NCBI GenBank assembly: GCA_023386495.1 | Contig: JAEWJS010000152.1 | Coordinates: 62,001 to 126,000 of the forward strand | Length of the DNA: 64,000 bases | Direction: 5' to 3' | Origin: Bacillota bacterium | Lineage (GTDB): Bacteria > Bacillota > Bacilli > Paenibacillales > Paenibacillaceae | In this document: positions 42,512 to 51,756 of the stretch, in pieces | How the letters are laid out: every line of letters begins with the position of its first letter | Position numbering within the stretch: position 1 is the first letter of the stretch | Program-made: the position numbers and the translations under genes | The notes under the pieces: generated by a model | What the model was told of the DNA's origin: nothing | Database searches by the model: none | Seen by the model: the letters and a program-made list of their open reading frames with translations, nothing else

Positions 42512-44077
42512 ATGAAGGTTCTCATAATCGAGGACGAACCGCAGGCGCTCGAAGGCTTGCGGCGGATGATGGATCAATTGGACGCAAGAATCGAGCAAGC
42601 CTTCTTCTGCGACCATGCGGCAGAGGCGATGACGGTCATGGAAGAGCATCGGCCGGAGCTGATCGTGACGGATATCATCCTGCCCGACTCGACCGGATTG
42701 GATCTGCTCGAACAGGCGCGGATCGCGGACTATGCGCCTAAGGTCATTATCGTAAGCGGGTTCGATGACTTCGAATACGCGAAGCGCGGGATGAAGCTGG
42801 GCGCCGTCGACTATTTCCTGAAGCCGTTCGACACGGAGCAGTTCTGCCAGAAGATCAAGGATTGCATCGCATGGATCGAGGAAGAGCAACAAGAGCGGAT
42901 GGAGCATGAGCGGGCCGTCGAGCTGGCGCATCTCGGCACGCGCTCGATGCGCGATATATTCCTGCTCGGGTTGTGCATGCAGCCCTCCTATCTGCAGGAG
43001 CATATTCTGCACCGGCTGCGAACCTGGGGCCTTACATGGATGGCCGAGAGTCCGTACACGATCATTGCGCTCACCGCGCGGACGCTTGCCGCAGAGCTGT
43101 CCGAGCAGGAAGAGGAGCTGCAATCATTCGCGACAGGCAATATCCTCGAGGAGCTGCTCGAGGATTATGCGCCTGCCGTTACGTTCAAGAATGCGAAGAA
43201 ATATTGGGTGATCGTGACACCGCATGCCGTGAATGAAGAGATGCTCGGCACGCTCGTCGCCGTCATACGACGCTACCAGAAGGTAGAAGCGAGGATCGGC
43301 ATCAGCGAGCGCATGAACGGCTTCCAGGGGCTGAATACCGCGTATCGGCAAGCGATGGATTGCTTGCGCGCCGCGCTGCTCTCGAGCAACGAGCAGTGGG
43401 TGAGCTATGAGCAGCTGAAGCCCCATCTGATGGATATGGAGCAGGATATTACCGCCTTCATGGCGGCGGCCATTCGGGCCGGCGACGAGGAGGTGATCCG
43501 GGAAGCCGCAGTCATGTACGTCAGGAGCTTGGTGATCAAGGGCAATGCGGTGAGACCTGCCGATATCTCGCAGCGCTGCATGGATTGGATCATGGAGCTG
43601 CAGAACCTGCTGCGCAAGGCTGACAGCAGCGCAGCCGAGATCGGCGAGATTCCGGTGGCGCTGTGGGACGAGCTGGACGGCTGCAAATCGATGGACGACG
43701 TCAGCTGGTCGCTTGCGCGTTATTACACGGGACTGGCCTGGCAGCTCAAGGGCGTGAACAAAAATTCGATTATCGAGCAGGCGCTGAAGGTCATCCATGC
43801 CGGCTACACGCGCGAGCTGAAGCTGCAGGATCTGGCCGATGGTCTGTCGCTGCATCCCGTCTGGCTCAGCCAGCTGTTCAAGAAGGAAGTCGGCACCAAC
43901 TTCCTGGATTATGTCACGGATCTGCGCATACAGAAGGCCAAGGATCTGCTGCGCCAATCGAACAACAAAATCTATGAGATCGCGGCGTCGGTCGGCTATC
44001 AAGACGTCCACCACTTCGGTCGCCTGTTCAAGAAGAAGACAGGCGTCACCCCGAAGGAGTATCGATACGGCAAATGA
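42512..44077 (+). CDS. YesN-type response regulator (receiver plus AraC output)
   Basis: A 521-residue regulator. The receiver domain has phosphoacceptor Asp54 (ELIVTDIILPDSTG), Lys in DYFLKPF, then a long central helical region, and two AraC helix-turn-helices near the C-terminus (LKLQDLADGLSLHPVWLSQLFKKEV; IYEIAASVGYQDVHHFGRLFKKKTGVTPKEYR). Its stop overlaps the kinase start (ATGA). It is probably the activator of the adjacent importer. Confidence 0.92.
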   Translation: MKVLIIEDEPQALEGLRRMMDQLDARIEQAFFCDHAAEAMTVMEEHRPELIVTDIILPDSTGLDLLEQARIADYAPKVIIVSGFDDFEYAKRGMKLGAVDYFLKPFDTEQFCQKIKDCIAWIEEEQQERMEHERAVELAHLGTRSMRDIFLLGLCMQPSYLQEHILHRLRTWGLTWMAESPYTIIALTARTLAAELSEQEEELQSFATGNILEELLEDYAPAVTFKNAKKYWVIVTPHAVNEEMLGTLVAVIRRYQKVEARIGISERMNGFQGLNTAYRQAMDCLRAALLSSNEQWVSYEQLKPHLMDMEQDITAFMAAAIRAGDEEVIREAAVMYVRSLVIKGNAVRPADISQRCMDWIMELQNLLRKADSSAAEIGEIPVALWDELDGCKSMDDVSWSLARYYTGLAWQLKGVNKNSIIEQALKVIHAGYTRELKLQDLADGLSLHPVWLSQLFKKEVGTNFLDYVTDLRIQKAKDLLRQSNNKIYEIAASVGYQDVHHFGRLFKKKTGVTPKEYRYGK

Positions 44078-45777
44078 AAATGATCCGGAGTTTGTGGAAG
44101 CGGTCGACGTTGTTCACGAAGCTGCTGTTCGTCCTGGTCGTGACGGTATCGCTGCCCATCGCGGTGCTGGGCTATGTCTCGTACGAGCGATCCAAGGATC
44201 AGATCGAGGAAGTCGCGAACGTATTCCTAGCCGATAACGTGAACCAGAACAGGCAGCGCATGGAGCGTTTTCTCCGCGAGGCGGAGACGCGCTCCGAGGC
44301 GGTCATCGCGTCGGAGGAGCTGCAGGAGCTGCTCGAGAGCCCGCCGCCGAATATCGTCACGGAAGAGCTCGAATTCATCCGCACGATGAACGGCCTGATT
44401 TCCGAATTGAGGGGCCCGTTCGAGCTGTACATTTTTCCGAAGGCGTATGATCAATACCCGAACTACAACAACCTGATGCAGTATCGGCAGGTGAACCCCT
44501 CCGAAGCGATGTTCGCCGAAGCCGCGAGGCTGGAGGGCAAGGGGTACTGGACGCATGAGTGGAACAAGCAATGGCAGGCGCCGGACTTCATCTACGTGCG
44601 CCAGATCCGCTCGCTGGACGTGTTCGCGCCGGTAGGCGTCATGGCGATTCGCGTCCCGCACTTCATGATCCGCTCCGAGCTCGTCGGGCCAACCCTCTAT
44701 CCGCAGGCTGAACTGATCATTACGGATGAGGAGGGGCGGATTCTGTCGCATCCGTCTGCAACGGAGTATGGCAAGCGCTCGATGATCAGCCGCGGTGTAA
44801 GCGATTACCTGCACGCCTCGCACGCGCTGTCGGCAGAGGGCTGGGACCTCTCCATCATGCTGAAGCGGGACGTCATCACGGCATCGCTCGGCGAAGTGAA
44901 GCGGTTCTCGCTGTGGATCGTCGTGATCAGCTTATTCGCCATAACCGTGCTCTTGTACGTCATTGCGCGGACTTTCACGAACCCGATTAAGCTGATTCTG
45001 CGTTATATGAAGCGGGTACAGCTCGGTCAACTGGAGTCGATCCCGGATCAGGAGCGGTACGATGAGATCGGGCAATGGATGAAGGGGTATAACGCGATGA
45101 TCGGCAGCTTGCTGGAGCAGATGGATACGATCCGGCACATGGAGCGCGAGCGGCAGGACCTGGAGCGGCAGATGCTGATGCTGCAGATCAATCCGCATTT
45201 TCTGTACAACACGCTGGATTCGATCAAGTGGAAGGCGCAGAAGCTGCAGGAGCCCGGCATTGCCGAGATGGTAACGCGGCTGGCAAGCATGTTCCGGTTC
45301 ACGCTCGGCGACGGAGACGGCTGGACAACGGTGGAGCGGGAGATCGAGCATGTGAAAAATTATGTCGCGATCGAGCAACTGCGCAATCCGGGGCAATTCC
45401 GCGTGCTGTATCATGTCCAGTCGGAGCTATACGGCACGGGCATGTTACAGCTCATGCTGCAGCCGCTCGTCGAGAACGCGATTCGGCACGGAATGGGCAA
45501 GCGCAAGGAGAAGAACGGCAAGATCATCGTATCGGCGTACAGGACGGACGAGGGAGACATGGCCTTCACGGTCGAAGACAACGGGCCCGGCGCGCAGACG
45601 GCGCAGACGTCAAGCGGCATCGGCATCAGCAACGTGGAGCGGAGGCTCGTCCTGCATTTCGGAGAAGCGTACAAGCTTCGGATCGATTCTTCCGAGCAGG
45701 GCTTCAAGGTTACGCTGCGGCATCCCGTGCGAGAGCGGGAGTCCGGGTCTGGCAATACGCTAAGAATACACCCATAA
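44074..45777 (+). CDS. YesM-type sensor histidine kinase
   Basis: A 567-residue membrane kinase with TM1 at ~14-34, an extracellular sensor ~35-285, TM2 at ~286-308, a HAMP-like linker, the His-kinase domain with QINPHFLYNTLDSIKWKA (phosphorylated His375), and an ATPase domain with PLVENAIRHGMGKR (N box) and DNGPGAQ. It partners the preceding YesN-type regulator, overlapping by ATGA. It likely senses an extracellular oligosaccharide or its binding protein. Confidence 0.93.
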   Translation: MKMIRSLWKRSTLFTKLLFVLVVTVSLPIAVLGYVSYERSKDQIEEVANVFLADNVNQNRQRMERFLREAETRSEAVIASEELQELLESPPPNIVTEELEFIRTMNGLISELRGPFELYIFPKAYDQYPNYNNLMQYRQVNPSEAMFAEAARLEGKGYWTHEWNKQWQAPDFIYVRQIRSLDVFAPVGVMAIRVPHFMIRSELVGPTLYPQAELIITDEEGRILSHPSATEYGKRSMISRGVSDYLHASHALSAEGWDLSIMLKRDVITASLGEVKRFSLWIVVISLFAITVLLYVIARTFTNPIKLILRYMKRVQLGQLESIPDQERYDEIGQWMKGYNAMIGSLLEQMDTIRHMERERQDLERQMLMLQINPHFLYNTLDSIKWKAQKLQEPGIAEMVTRLASMFRFTLGDGDGWTTVEREIEHVKNYVAIEQLRNPGQFRVLYHVQSELYGTGMLQLMLQPLVENAIRHGMGKRKEKNGKIIVSAYRTDEGDMAFTVEDNGPGAQTAQTSSGIGISNVERRLVLHFGEAYKLRIDSSEQGFKVTLRHPVRERESGSGNTLRIHP

Positions 45778-45782
45778 AGCTT

Positions 45783-45824
45783 AAGAATACCCCGTATTTT
45801 CCCAGGAAAATACGGGGTATTCTT
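45783..45824. terminator. Perfect 20-bp hairpin between kinase and permease genes
   Basis: Left arm 45783-45802 (AAGAATACCCCGTATTTTCC), right arm 45805-45824, two bases apart; perfectly complementary, extremely stable, without a true T-run. It may act as terminator, attenuator or RNase-processing site. Confidence 0.7.
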
Positions 45825-45866
45825 GTGTTACAGACGGAGATACCTTACCCGCAAAGGAGAAATCGC

Positions 45867-46850
45867 ATGAAAAACCAGATTGAGCTGCAACCGGGCACGC
45901 CGCCGCAGGCGAGCGGCATGGTCGGCGCGATCGGTCTCTGGCTGGCCGCGAAGGGCGCCCTGTTATGGAAACATCGTATCCTGTACCTGATGCTGCTGCC
46001 CGGATTGATCTATTACATCCTGTACCGCTACGCGCCGATGGCCGGCGCGATTATCGCCTTCAAAGATTTCAACGTGCTGAAGGGGATATTCGATAGTCCA
46101 TGGGCAGATCCGTGGTACAAGCATTTTCAAGCGTTCTATGAATCGCCCTACTTCTATCAGATTCTGACCAACACGTTCCTGATCAGCTTCTACAAGCTGC
46201 TGTTCGGCATGCTGCCCGGCATTCTGCTGGCCGTGCTGCTGAACGAAGTCCGCGTGCAGGTGTTCCGCAGAGTCGTGCAGACGGTCACGTATCTGCCGCA
46301 CTTCCTCTCTTGGGTTATCATCTACGGCATTTCGCTGTCGATGCTCTCCGAGACGACCGGGCTCATCAACATGTGGATCAAGGAAAGCGTCGGGCACAGC
46401 ATTCCGTTCCTCACGTCGACGGAATGGTTCCGCAGCATCCTGGTCGGCACGGAGATCTGGAAGGATACCGGCTGGAGCGCGATCATCTACCTCGCCGCCA
46501 TCGCGGGCATCGACCCGTCGCTCTATGAAGCTGCGAGAGTAGACGGCGCGGGACGCATCCGCAGCATCTGGCACGTGACGCTGCCGGGCATCCGCAGCGT
46601 GATTATCCTGCTCCTCATCCTCAAGCTGGGCCATATGCTCGACGCCGGCTTCGACCAGATTTACATCATGTACAACATTCACGTCTATCCGGTCGCGGAC
46701 ATTATTGACACCTGGGTGTTCCGAACCGGTCTCGAAGAACTGAATTTCAGCTTGGCCTCGGCCGTGGGACTGTTCAAGTCGGTCGTCGGATTCGTGCTCG
46801 TCGTCATTGCCAATCACATCGCGAAGCGCTGGGGGGAACAGGTATGGTAA
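45867..46850 (+). CDS. LplB-type sugar ABC permease
   Basis: A 327-residue permease with about six hydrophobic helices and the coupling motif EAARVDGAGRIRSIWHVTLP. Start ATG 45867 (MKNQIELQPG) after AAAGGAGAAA; the frame is open far upstream through the kinase gene, but that is a shadow. With the following permease and lipoprotein it forms a carbohydrate importer that has no dedicated ATPase; in Bacilli such systems borrow a shared MsmX-type ATPase. It overlaps the next gene by 7 bp. Confidence 0.92.
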   Translation: MKNQIELQPGTPPQASGMVGAIGLWLAAKGALLWKHRILYLMLLPGLIYYILYRYAPMAGAIIAFKDFNVLKGIFDSPWADPWYKHFQAFYESPYFYQILTNTFLISFYKLLFGMLPGILLAVLLNEVRVQVFRRVVQTVTYLPHFLSWVIIYGISLSMLSETTGLINMWIKESVGHSIPFLTSTEWFRSILVGTEIWKDTGWSAIIYLAAIAGIDPSLYEAARVDGAGRIRSIWHVTLPGIRSVIILLLILKLGHMLDAGFDQIYIMYNIHVYPVADIIDTWVFRTGLEELNFSLASAVGLFKSVVGFVLVVIANHIAKRWGEQVW

Positions 46851-47704
46851 CCGGATGGAACGACAGAGTGTTCAACGCCGTCAATATCGTCTTCCTCAGC
46901 CTTGTCGTCCTGACCGTCGTGTTCCCGCTCCTGTATGTCGTGTCCGTATCGCTGACGCCTTACAGCGAAGTGCTGAAGAACGGGGGGTTCGTCGTATTCC
47001 CCCGGTCGATCACCTTCGAGTCGTATGCGGCTTTCCTGAACGATTCCTTGATCCCGAGAGCCTTCGGCGTGACGTTCTTCATCACGATCGTCGGCACGGT
47101 GCTCAATCTGATCCTGACCGCATGGATGGCCTATCCGCTCAGCAAGCCTTATCTGCCTGGCCGGACGCTGCTGCTATTCCTGGTCGCCTTCACCCTCCTC
47201 TTCAACGGAGGCGTCGTGCCGACCTACCTGGTCGTCAAGATGACGGGGCTCGTGAACTCGGTATGGTCCATGATTCTGCCGAGCATCGTATGGTCGTTCA
47301 ACCTGTTGATCATGAAGACGTTCTTCGAGAATTTGCCGCGCGAATTGGACGAAGCGGCTCGCATCGACGGTGCGGGCGAGCTGCGCATTCTGGCCACGAT
47401 CGTACTGCCGCTCTCCATGCCGGTGATGGCCACCGTAGGCTTGTTCTATGCGGTCGGGCATTGGAATGAATTTTTCCAAGCGATCATGTACATCAACGAC
47501 ACCGACAAGTATCCGCTTCAGGTCATCCTGCGGAACATCCTCGCCAGCGCGATGATGCCGCCGATGGACGCGGAGGACGTCCTGCCTTCCGAATCGATGC
47601 AGATGGCAGCGGTCGTGCTGTCCGCGCTGCCGATTATCGTTGTTTACCCTTTCTTCCAGAAGTATTTCACGCAAGGGATGCTCCTGGGCTCCGTGAAGGG
47701 TTAA
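46844..47704 (+). CDS. LplC/YtcP-type sugar ABC permease
   Basis: A 286-residue permease, six hydrophobic helices, coupling motif DEAARIDGAGELRILATIVLPLSMP and the family C-terminus YPFFQKYFTQGMLLGSVKG. Second membrane subunit of the same importer, starting within the end of the LplB-type gene. Confidence 0.92.
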   Translation: MVTGWNDRVFNAVNIVFLSLVVLTVVFPLLYVVSVSLTPYSEVLKNGGFVVFPRSITFESYAAFLNDSLIPRAFGVTFFITIVGTVLNLILTAWMAYPLSKPYLPGRTLLLFLVAFTLLFNGGVVPTYLVVKMTGLVNSVWSMILPSIVWSFNLLIMKTFFENLPRELDEAARIDGAGELRILATIVLPLSMPVMATVGLFYAVGHWNEFFQAIMYINDTDKYPLQVILRNILASAMMPPMDAEDVLPSESMQMAAVVLSALPIIVVYPFFQKYFTQGMLLGSVKG

Positions 47705-47740
47705 CATATATTATATCGAGATAAAGCGAGGGGAAAGTCT

Positions 47741-49306
47741 ATGAGAAGAGGGAAGGTAAGCCTGCTAGCATTATTGCTGGCGATCACTACGGTACTATCC
47801 GCATGCGGTTCCGGCGGGAACAGCAGCAACAACCAAGCGGCACCGGCCAATCAAGAGGGCAAGGCGGCAAGCGGCAATAACGGGGCGTCCGCGTCGACCG
47901 AGCCTGTCGCGCTCACCTTATTCGCTTCCGGCACGGGCATGCCGGCAGCGAACGAAGATTTCATCCTCAGCGAGCTGAACGAGCGGCTGAACATGGATCT
48001 GACCTTCAATATCGTGGCAACGGATTACGAGCAGCAGCTCAACGTGAAGATCGCGGGCGGCTCGACGCCGGATATTTTTGCCGTATCGAAGCCGCTGCTT
48101 GAGAACTATGCGAAGCAAGGCCTGCTGCTCAATCTGGACGATTACCTGGACAAGATGCCGAACGTGAAGGCGAAGCTGTCCGCGGATGACCTCAATAAGG
48201 GCAAAATCGACGGTGTGCAGTATGCCATTCCTAAGCGGGCCTACCTGCCGATGTCGACGTACTGGATCCGCAAGGATTGGCTGGATGCCTTGAAGCTGGA
48301 AGCGCCGAAGACGGTAGAGGATTTCAAGGCCGTCGCGAAGGCGTTCACGGAGAACGATCCGGACGGCAACGGCAAGAAGGATACGTATGGCATCACCGGC
48401 AGCGGAATCGGCAGCGCCGATGCCGTGAACGCGCCGGCTACGTTCGACCCTGTATTCTCCGCATTCGGAGCGGCTACGCCAGGCCGGTTCCAAGTTGCGG
48501 ATGGCAAGGCTGCCTATTCGACCGCTCTGCCAGGCATGAAGGAAGCGATCGCCTATATCCAAGAGCTGGTCACGGCCGGCTATGTCGATCCCGAATTCAT
48601 GACGAACAAGGGACTGAAGCATCAGGAGAAAGCGTTCATGGGGCAGGCCGGCATCGTCTACCTGAACTGGGGCGAGATGGTCAAGGACAATTACATCGAG
48701 CAGTACAAGGCCATTAATCCGAAGGCCGAATGGATTCAGCTGCCTGCGCTTACCGGTCCTGGCGGCACGTACCAAGGCAACTTCGACATCGGCAGCACGG
48801 GCGGCCGTTATGCCCTGCCGGTGACGCTGGCCGATCAGCCGGAGAAGCTGGAGAAGGCGCTGGAATATATCAACTACATCACGGGCGACGAAGGCGGACA
48901 TCTCGTCATGTACGGAATCGAAGGCGAGCACTACAACCTTGAGGGCGGGAAAATCGTTCCGACGGACCGCAGCTCCGAGACGAGTTACGCGTTCAATCAC
49001 CAGTTGACGGGCCGCGACGAGCTGAACTACCTGCGCACGAAGTTCGACAAGCAGCAATCTTACGTTAATTTTGCGGCCGAAGAGCCGAGAATCGAAGTAT
49101 ACAACGAATTCGTTCCGATCCCGGACGGCGTGTCGGTGAACGACAAGAACCGCTACGAGCTGGAAGAGATCACGAAGTTCGTCTACGGCAAGCGTCCGCT
49201 GAGCGAGTATGATGCATTCGTCGAGAAGCTGATGAACGATTACAAAGTATCGGCGTACCTGGAACAGGCAGCCGTTACGATGAAGGAGCTGGGTTACCTG
49301 CAGTAG
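47741..49306 (+). CDS. LplA-type solute-binding lipoprotein
   Basis: A 521-residue substrate-binding protein with a lipobox (MRRGKVSLLALLLAITTVLSACGS, Cys22), a low-complexity Ser/Asn linker, and an extracellular binding fold (LTLFASGTGMPAANEDF, GGSTPDIFAVS, AIPKRAYLP, IRKDWLDAL, GYVDPEFM). A long C-terminus ends in KELGYLQ. It is anchored outside the membrane and delivers oligosaccharide to the two permeases before it. Followed by a hairpin terminator. Confidence 0.93.
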   Translation: MRRGKVSLLALLLAITTVLSACGSGGNSSNNQAAPANQEGKAASGNNGASASTEPVALTLFASGTGMPAANEDFILSELNERLNMDLTFNIVATDYEQQLNVKIAGGSTPDIFAVSKPLLENYAKQGLLLNLDDYLDKMPNVKAKLSADDLNKGKIDGVQYAIPKRAYLPMSTYWIRKDWLDALKLEAPKTVEDFKAVAKAFTENDPDGNGKKDTYGITGSGIGSADAVNAPATFDPVFSAFGAATPGRFQVADGKAAYSTALPGMKEAIAYIQELVTAGYVDPEFMTNKGLKHQEKAFMGQAGIVYLNWGEMVKDNYIEQYKAINPKAEWIQLPALTGPGGTYQGNFDIGSTGGRYALPVTLADQPEKLEKALEYINYITGDEGGHLVMYGIEGEHYNLEGGKIVPTDRSSETSYAFNHQLTGRDELNYLRTKFDKQQSYVNFAAEEPRIEVYNEFVPIPDGVSVNDKNRYELEEITKFVYGKRPLSEYDAFVEKLMNDYKVSAYLEQAAVTMKELGYLQ

Positions 49307-49314
49307 GAAGCTCG

Positions 49315-49351
49315 AAGGGGTACGACCGACAGCAAGCCGGGCGTACCCCTT
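49315..49351 (+). terminator. Hairpin terminator after the LplA-type gene
   Basis: Perfect 10-bp stem AAGGGGTACG / CGTACCCCTT, followed by CTCTTC. Confidence 0.75.
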
Positions 49352-49376
49352 CTCTTCACATAAAATCAAAGCATGA

Positions 49377-49612
49377 ATGGAGGAAGATGATGGACAGGTC
49401 GAAGAGCTGGAGCAGGCAGAGAAGTTCGACGGTCTGCGGGCGAAGTGACGAGAATGGCGCTCGGCTATGCGGTGAAGGACTCCTCGCTGGAGAACAATGC
49501 ACAGCTGCGAGACGATCTGGTCGATGCGATGAATTGGATGAATGCCAATCGGTACAACACGACCGCGCCGTCATCCGGCGAGTGGGAGCGGACCGTCAGA
49601 ACGGGTGTCTGA
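49377..49612 (+). pseudogene. Remnant of a PL8 polysaccharide lyase
   Basis: Two pieces in different frames. The first (ATG 49377 to TGA 49448) ends EQAEKFDGLRAK, like the mature start of PL8 lyases (compare ETMREKWREML in the intact one at 36142). The second (49445-49612) reads VTRMALGYAVKDSSLENN... MNWMNANRYNTTAPSSGEWE, matching the MALAY....TRYNAT...WDWE part of the intact gene. A large internal deletion plus frameshift joins them. By-eye homology, moderate confidence. Confidence 0.5.
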
Positions 49613-49618
49613 CGGTCC
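49590..49618 (+). terminator. Hairpin terminator at the end of the PL8 remnant
   Basis: Perfect 11-bp stem GGACCGTCAGA / TCTGACGGTCC, 7-nt loop, followed by TTCTTCC. Confidence 0.75.
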
Positions 49619-49658
49619 TTCTTCCTGCTTAACCCGACCGATCACCAACGGGGCGCCT

Positions 49659-49891
49659 GAACGAAGGCGAAAAACCACACTCGTTCGCCGGAACTGCCGC
49701 TGCGGGGCGGAACGAATGCGAAAAACCGCACTCGTTCGCCAGAACTGCCGCTGCGGGGCGGAACGAATGCGAAAAACCGCACTCGTTCGCCGGAACTGCC
49801 GCTGCGGGGCGGAACGAATGCGAAAAACCGCACTCGTTCGCCGGAACTGCCGCTGCGAGGCAGAACGAAGGCGAAAAACCGTACTCGTTCG
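49659..49891 (+). repeat. Tandem array of 51-bp units, each with a hairpin
   Basis: Units at 49659-49709, 49710-49760, 49761-49811, 49812-49862 and a partial at 49863-49891 are nearly identical. Each holds GAACGAATGCG and CGCACTCGTTC (one mismatch) around AAAAAC, so the array is a chain of hairpins. The unit is 17 codons long, which creates spurious open frames on both strands. Confidence 0.88.
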
Positions 49892-49991
49892 ATGTGCTCA
49901 CATACTAACTCGCAATTTGCGCGTCCGGGTTGACAGGTTATGGTAACATGGTGACTATCGAGCTACAGTCAGCCACAGGGGGGATCCAAGC

Positions 49992-51755
49992 ATGCAATCC
50001 GCCATCGGCAAGCGTAAGGCCGCCTATCTGCCGCTTCGCACCAAGTTCATCCTGCTGTTCTGCCTCATGATTACGATTCCGTTCCTCGTGATCGGCACGA
50101 TCACGTACCGCAAGTACTCGGACAACGTCGAGCGGAACACGATGGAACTGACGAACGATATCGTGAGCCAGATCAATATCAACCTTGACCGGTACGTGAA
50201 GGAGATTGAGCGGTTGACGCTGATGCCCCTATACGACGAGTCCGTGATGGCGATCTTGAAGCAGCACAGCGGACCCGGCGGGGAGCAGCTCTATCTGACG
50301 ACGGAGGAGACGACGAAGATGAATCTGTTCATCTCGTCGCTCGTCTTCGACCGTTCCGAGATCGAGAGCGTCCTGATCTTCACGAACGACGGCAGCATCT
50401 TCAGCAATCTGGACCAGAGCGTTCGCAAAAATTGGGAGGTTCGGAACTCCGCTTGGATGACACCGGTGAAGGAACAGGATGGCGGACTGACGATTATTCC
50501 CCGGCATCATGCCCGCTATTATACTGCGCCCGATAAGGAGGTCGTCTCGATCGCGCGCGTCATCCGGGAGCCTTATTCGAACCGGATGCTGGGCATCGTT
50601 AAGGTCGACCTAACGAACAAGGGATTCGAGACGATGCTCTCGTCGGTCAGCGTGAACGGCAGTCAGCTGTACATCACGGACCGAAACGGCGAGCTGATCT
50701 ATGCGAACGAGTCCGCAAGGAGCGGCGATATCAATCGATCGGACTATATTCAGGCGCATGCGATCTCCGATTATACGGGAATGGAAGTAACGGCGCTCAT
50801 CCCCCGGGACGCGCTGCGGGAGGATGCGAGGGAGATTTCGCGTTTCACGTTGATCATCTCCATGCTCGGATTGCTATTCGCGTATATGGTCGCGGTCTTC
50901 TCCTCCAATCGGCTGGTCCGTCCGATCGCGCACTTGCACAGCAAGATGAGGCAGGTGCAGCGAGGGCTGTTCAACGAAAGGGCCACCGTGACGACGCATG
51001 ACGAGATCGGCCAACTAACGGAAGGCTTCAATACGATGATCGGAGAGATCGAGCGGCTCGTGCGGGAAGTGTACGAGACAAGGCTTCGGGAGCGCGAAGC
51101 GGAGCTGTCCGCTCTGCAGAGCCAGATTCACCCGCACTTCCTGTACAACACGCTGGAGATGATGAACATGCTCGCCCTTCAGGGCAACAGGATGCAGCTG
51201 TCCGACATTGTCACGAACCTAGGCAGGCTGCTCCGCTACACGGTCGATCGTCAGGAACAGCGGGTCTACCTGCAGGACGAGGTTCGATTCGTAGAAGCCT
51301 ACCTGCAGATTCAAGGCATGCGGCTCGGCAGCCGCCTGCATGCGGAGGTCCGAGTCGACTCTTCTTACGATTATTGTCAGGTGCCGAAGCTAATTCTGCA
51401 GCCGCTCGTGGAGAACGTGATCGAACATGCCTTGGGTGAAGGCACGGTCAGCATGAAGCTGGCCGCTCGCGTGGAGCAGGATGATCTGATCTTGACCGTG
51501 AGCGATAATGGCGCGGGAATGACCCTCGAGCAGATGGATCGTCTCGAGCAATCATGGAATGCGCGGAATCAAGACAGGCGGGAGGAGGAAGACAGTCAAG
51601 TCTCGTTCGGCATAATCAAGAAGGGCTTCGCGCTGCGCAACGTTCATCAGCGAATCCGGCTCCTGTACGGGGAGCCCTACGGGCTGACATTGGACAGATA
51701 CGTGGAGCTGGGGTCGTCCTTCGTGATACGACTACCAATTCATTGGGGGGCTTAA
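49992..51755 (+). CDS. YesM-type sensor histidine kinase (second copy)
   Basis: A 587-residue membrane kinase: TM1 at ~16-38, extracellular Cache-like sensor ~40-290 (VLIFTNDGSIFSN, VVSIARVIREPYSNRMLGIVKVD), TM2 ~292-312, HAMP (NRLVRPIAHLHSKMRQVQRG), HPHFLYNTLEMMNM (His382), and ATPase motifs PLVENVIEHALGEG and DNGAGM. The regulator gene starts one base after its stop. A TTGACA at 49930-49935 may be its -35. Confidence 0.93.
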   Translation: MQSAIGKRKAAYLPLRTKFILLFCLMITIPFLVIGTITYRKYSDNVERNTMELTNDIVSQININLDRYVKEIERLTLMPLYDESVMAILKQHSGPGGEQLYLTTEETTKMNLFISSLVFDRSEIESVLIFTNDGSIFSNLDQSVRKNWEVRNSAWMTPVKEQDGGLTIIPRHHARYYTAPDKEVVSIARVIREPYSNRMLGIVKVDLTNKGFETMLSSVSVNGSQLYITDRNGELIYANESARSGDINRSDYIQAHAISDYTGMEVTALIPRDALREDAREISRFTLIISMLGLLFAYMVAVFSSNRLVRPIAHLHSKMRQVQRGLFNERATVTTHDEIGQLTEGFNTMIGEIERLVREVYETRLREREAELSALQSQIHPHFLYNTLEMMNMLALQGNRMQLSDIVTNLGRLLRYTVDRQEQRVYLQDEVRFVEAYLQIQGMRLGSRLHAEVRVDSSYDYCQVPKLILQPLVENVIEHALGEGTVSMKLAARVEQDDLILTVSDNGAGMTLEQMDRLEQSWNARNQDRREEEDSQVSFGIIKKGFALRNVHQRIRLLYGEPYGLTLDRYVELGSSFVIRLPIHWGA

Positions 51756-51756
51756 C

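Noticed and set aside
45228..45866. Upstream extension of the LplB-type permease frame through the kinase gene
   Set aside because: The kinase occupies this stretch in another frame; the permease start at 45867 has a good ribosome site and a normal N-terminus.
49659..49891. CRISPR array
   Set aside because: Units are contiguous with no unique spacers and no cas genes; it is a tandem repeat.
49542..49946. Open frames through the 51-bp repeat on both strands
   Set aside because: Created by a repeat unit that is a multiple of three; no ribosome site, no non-repeat coding part.
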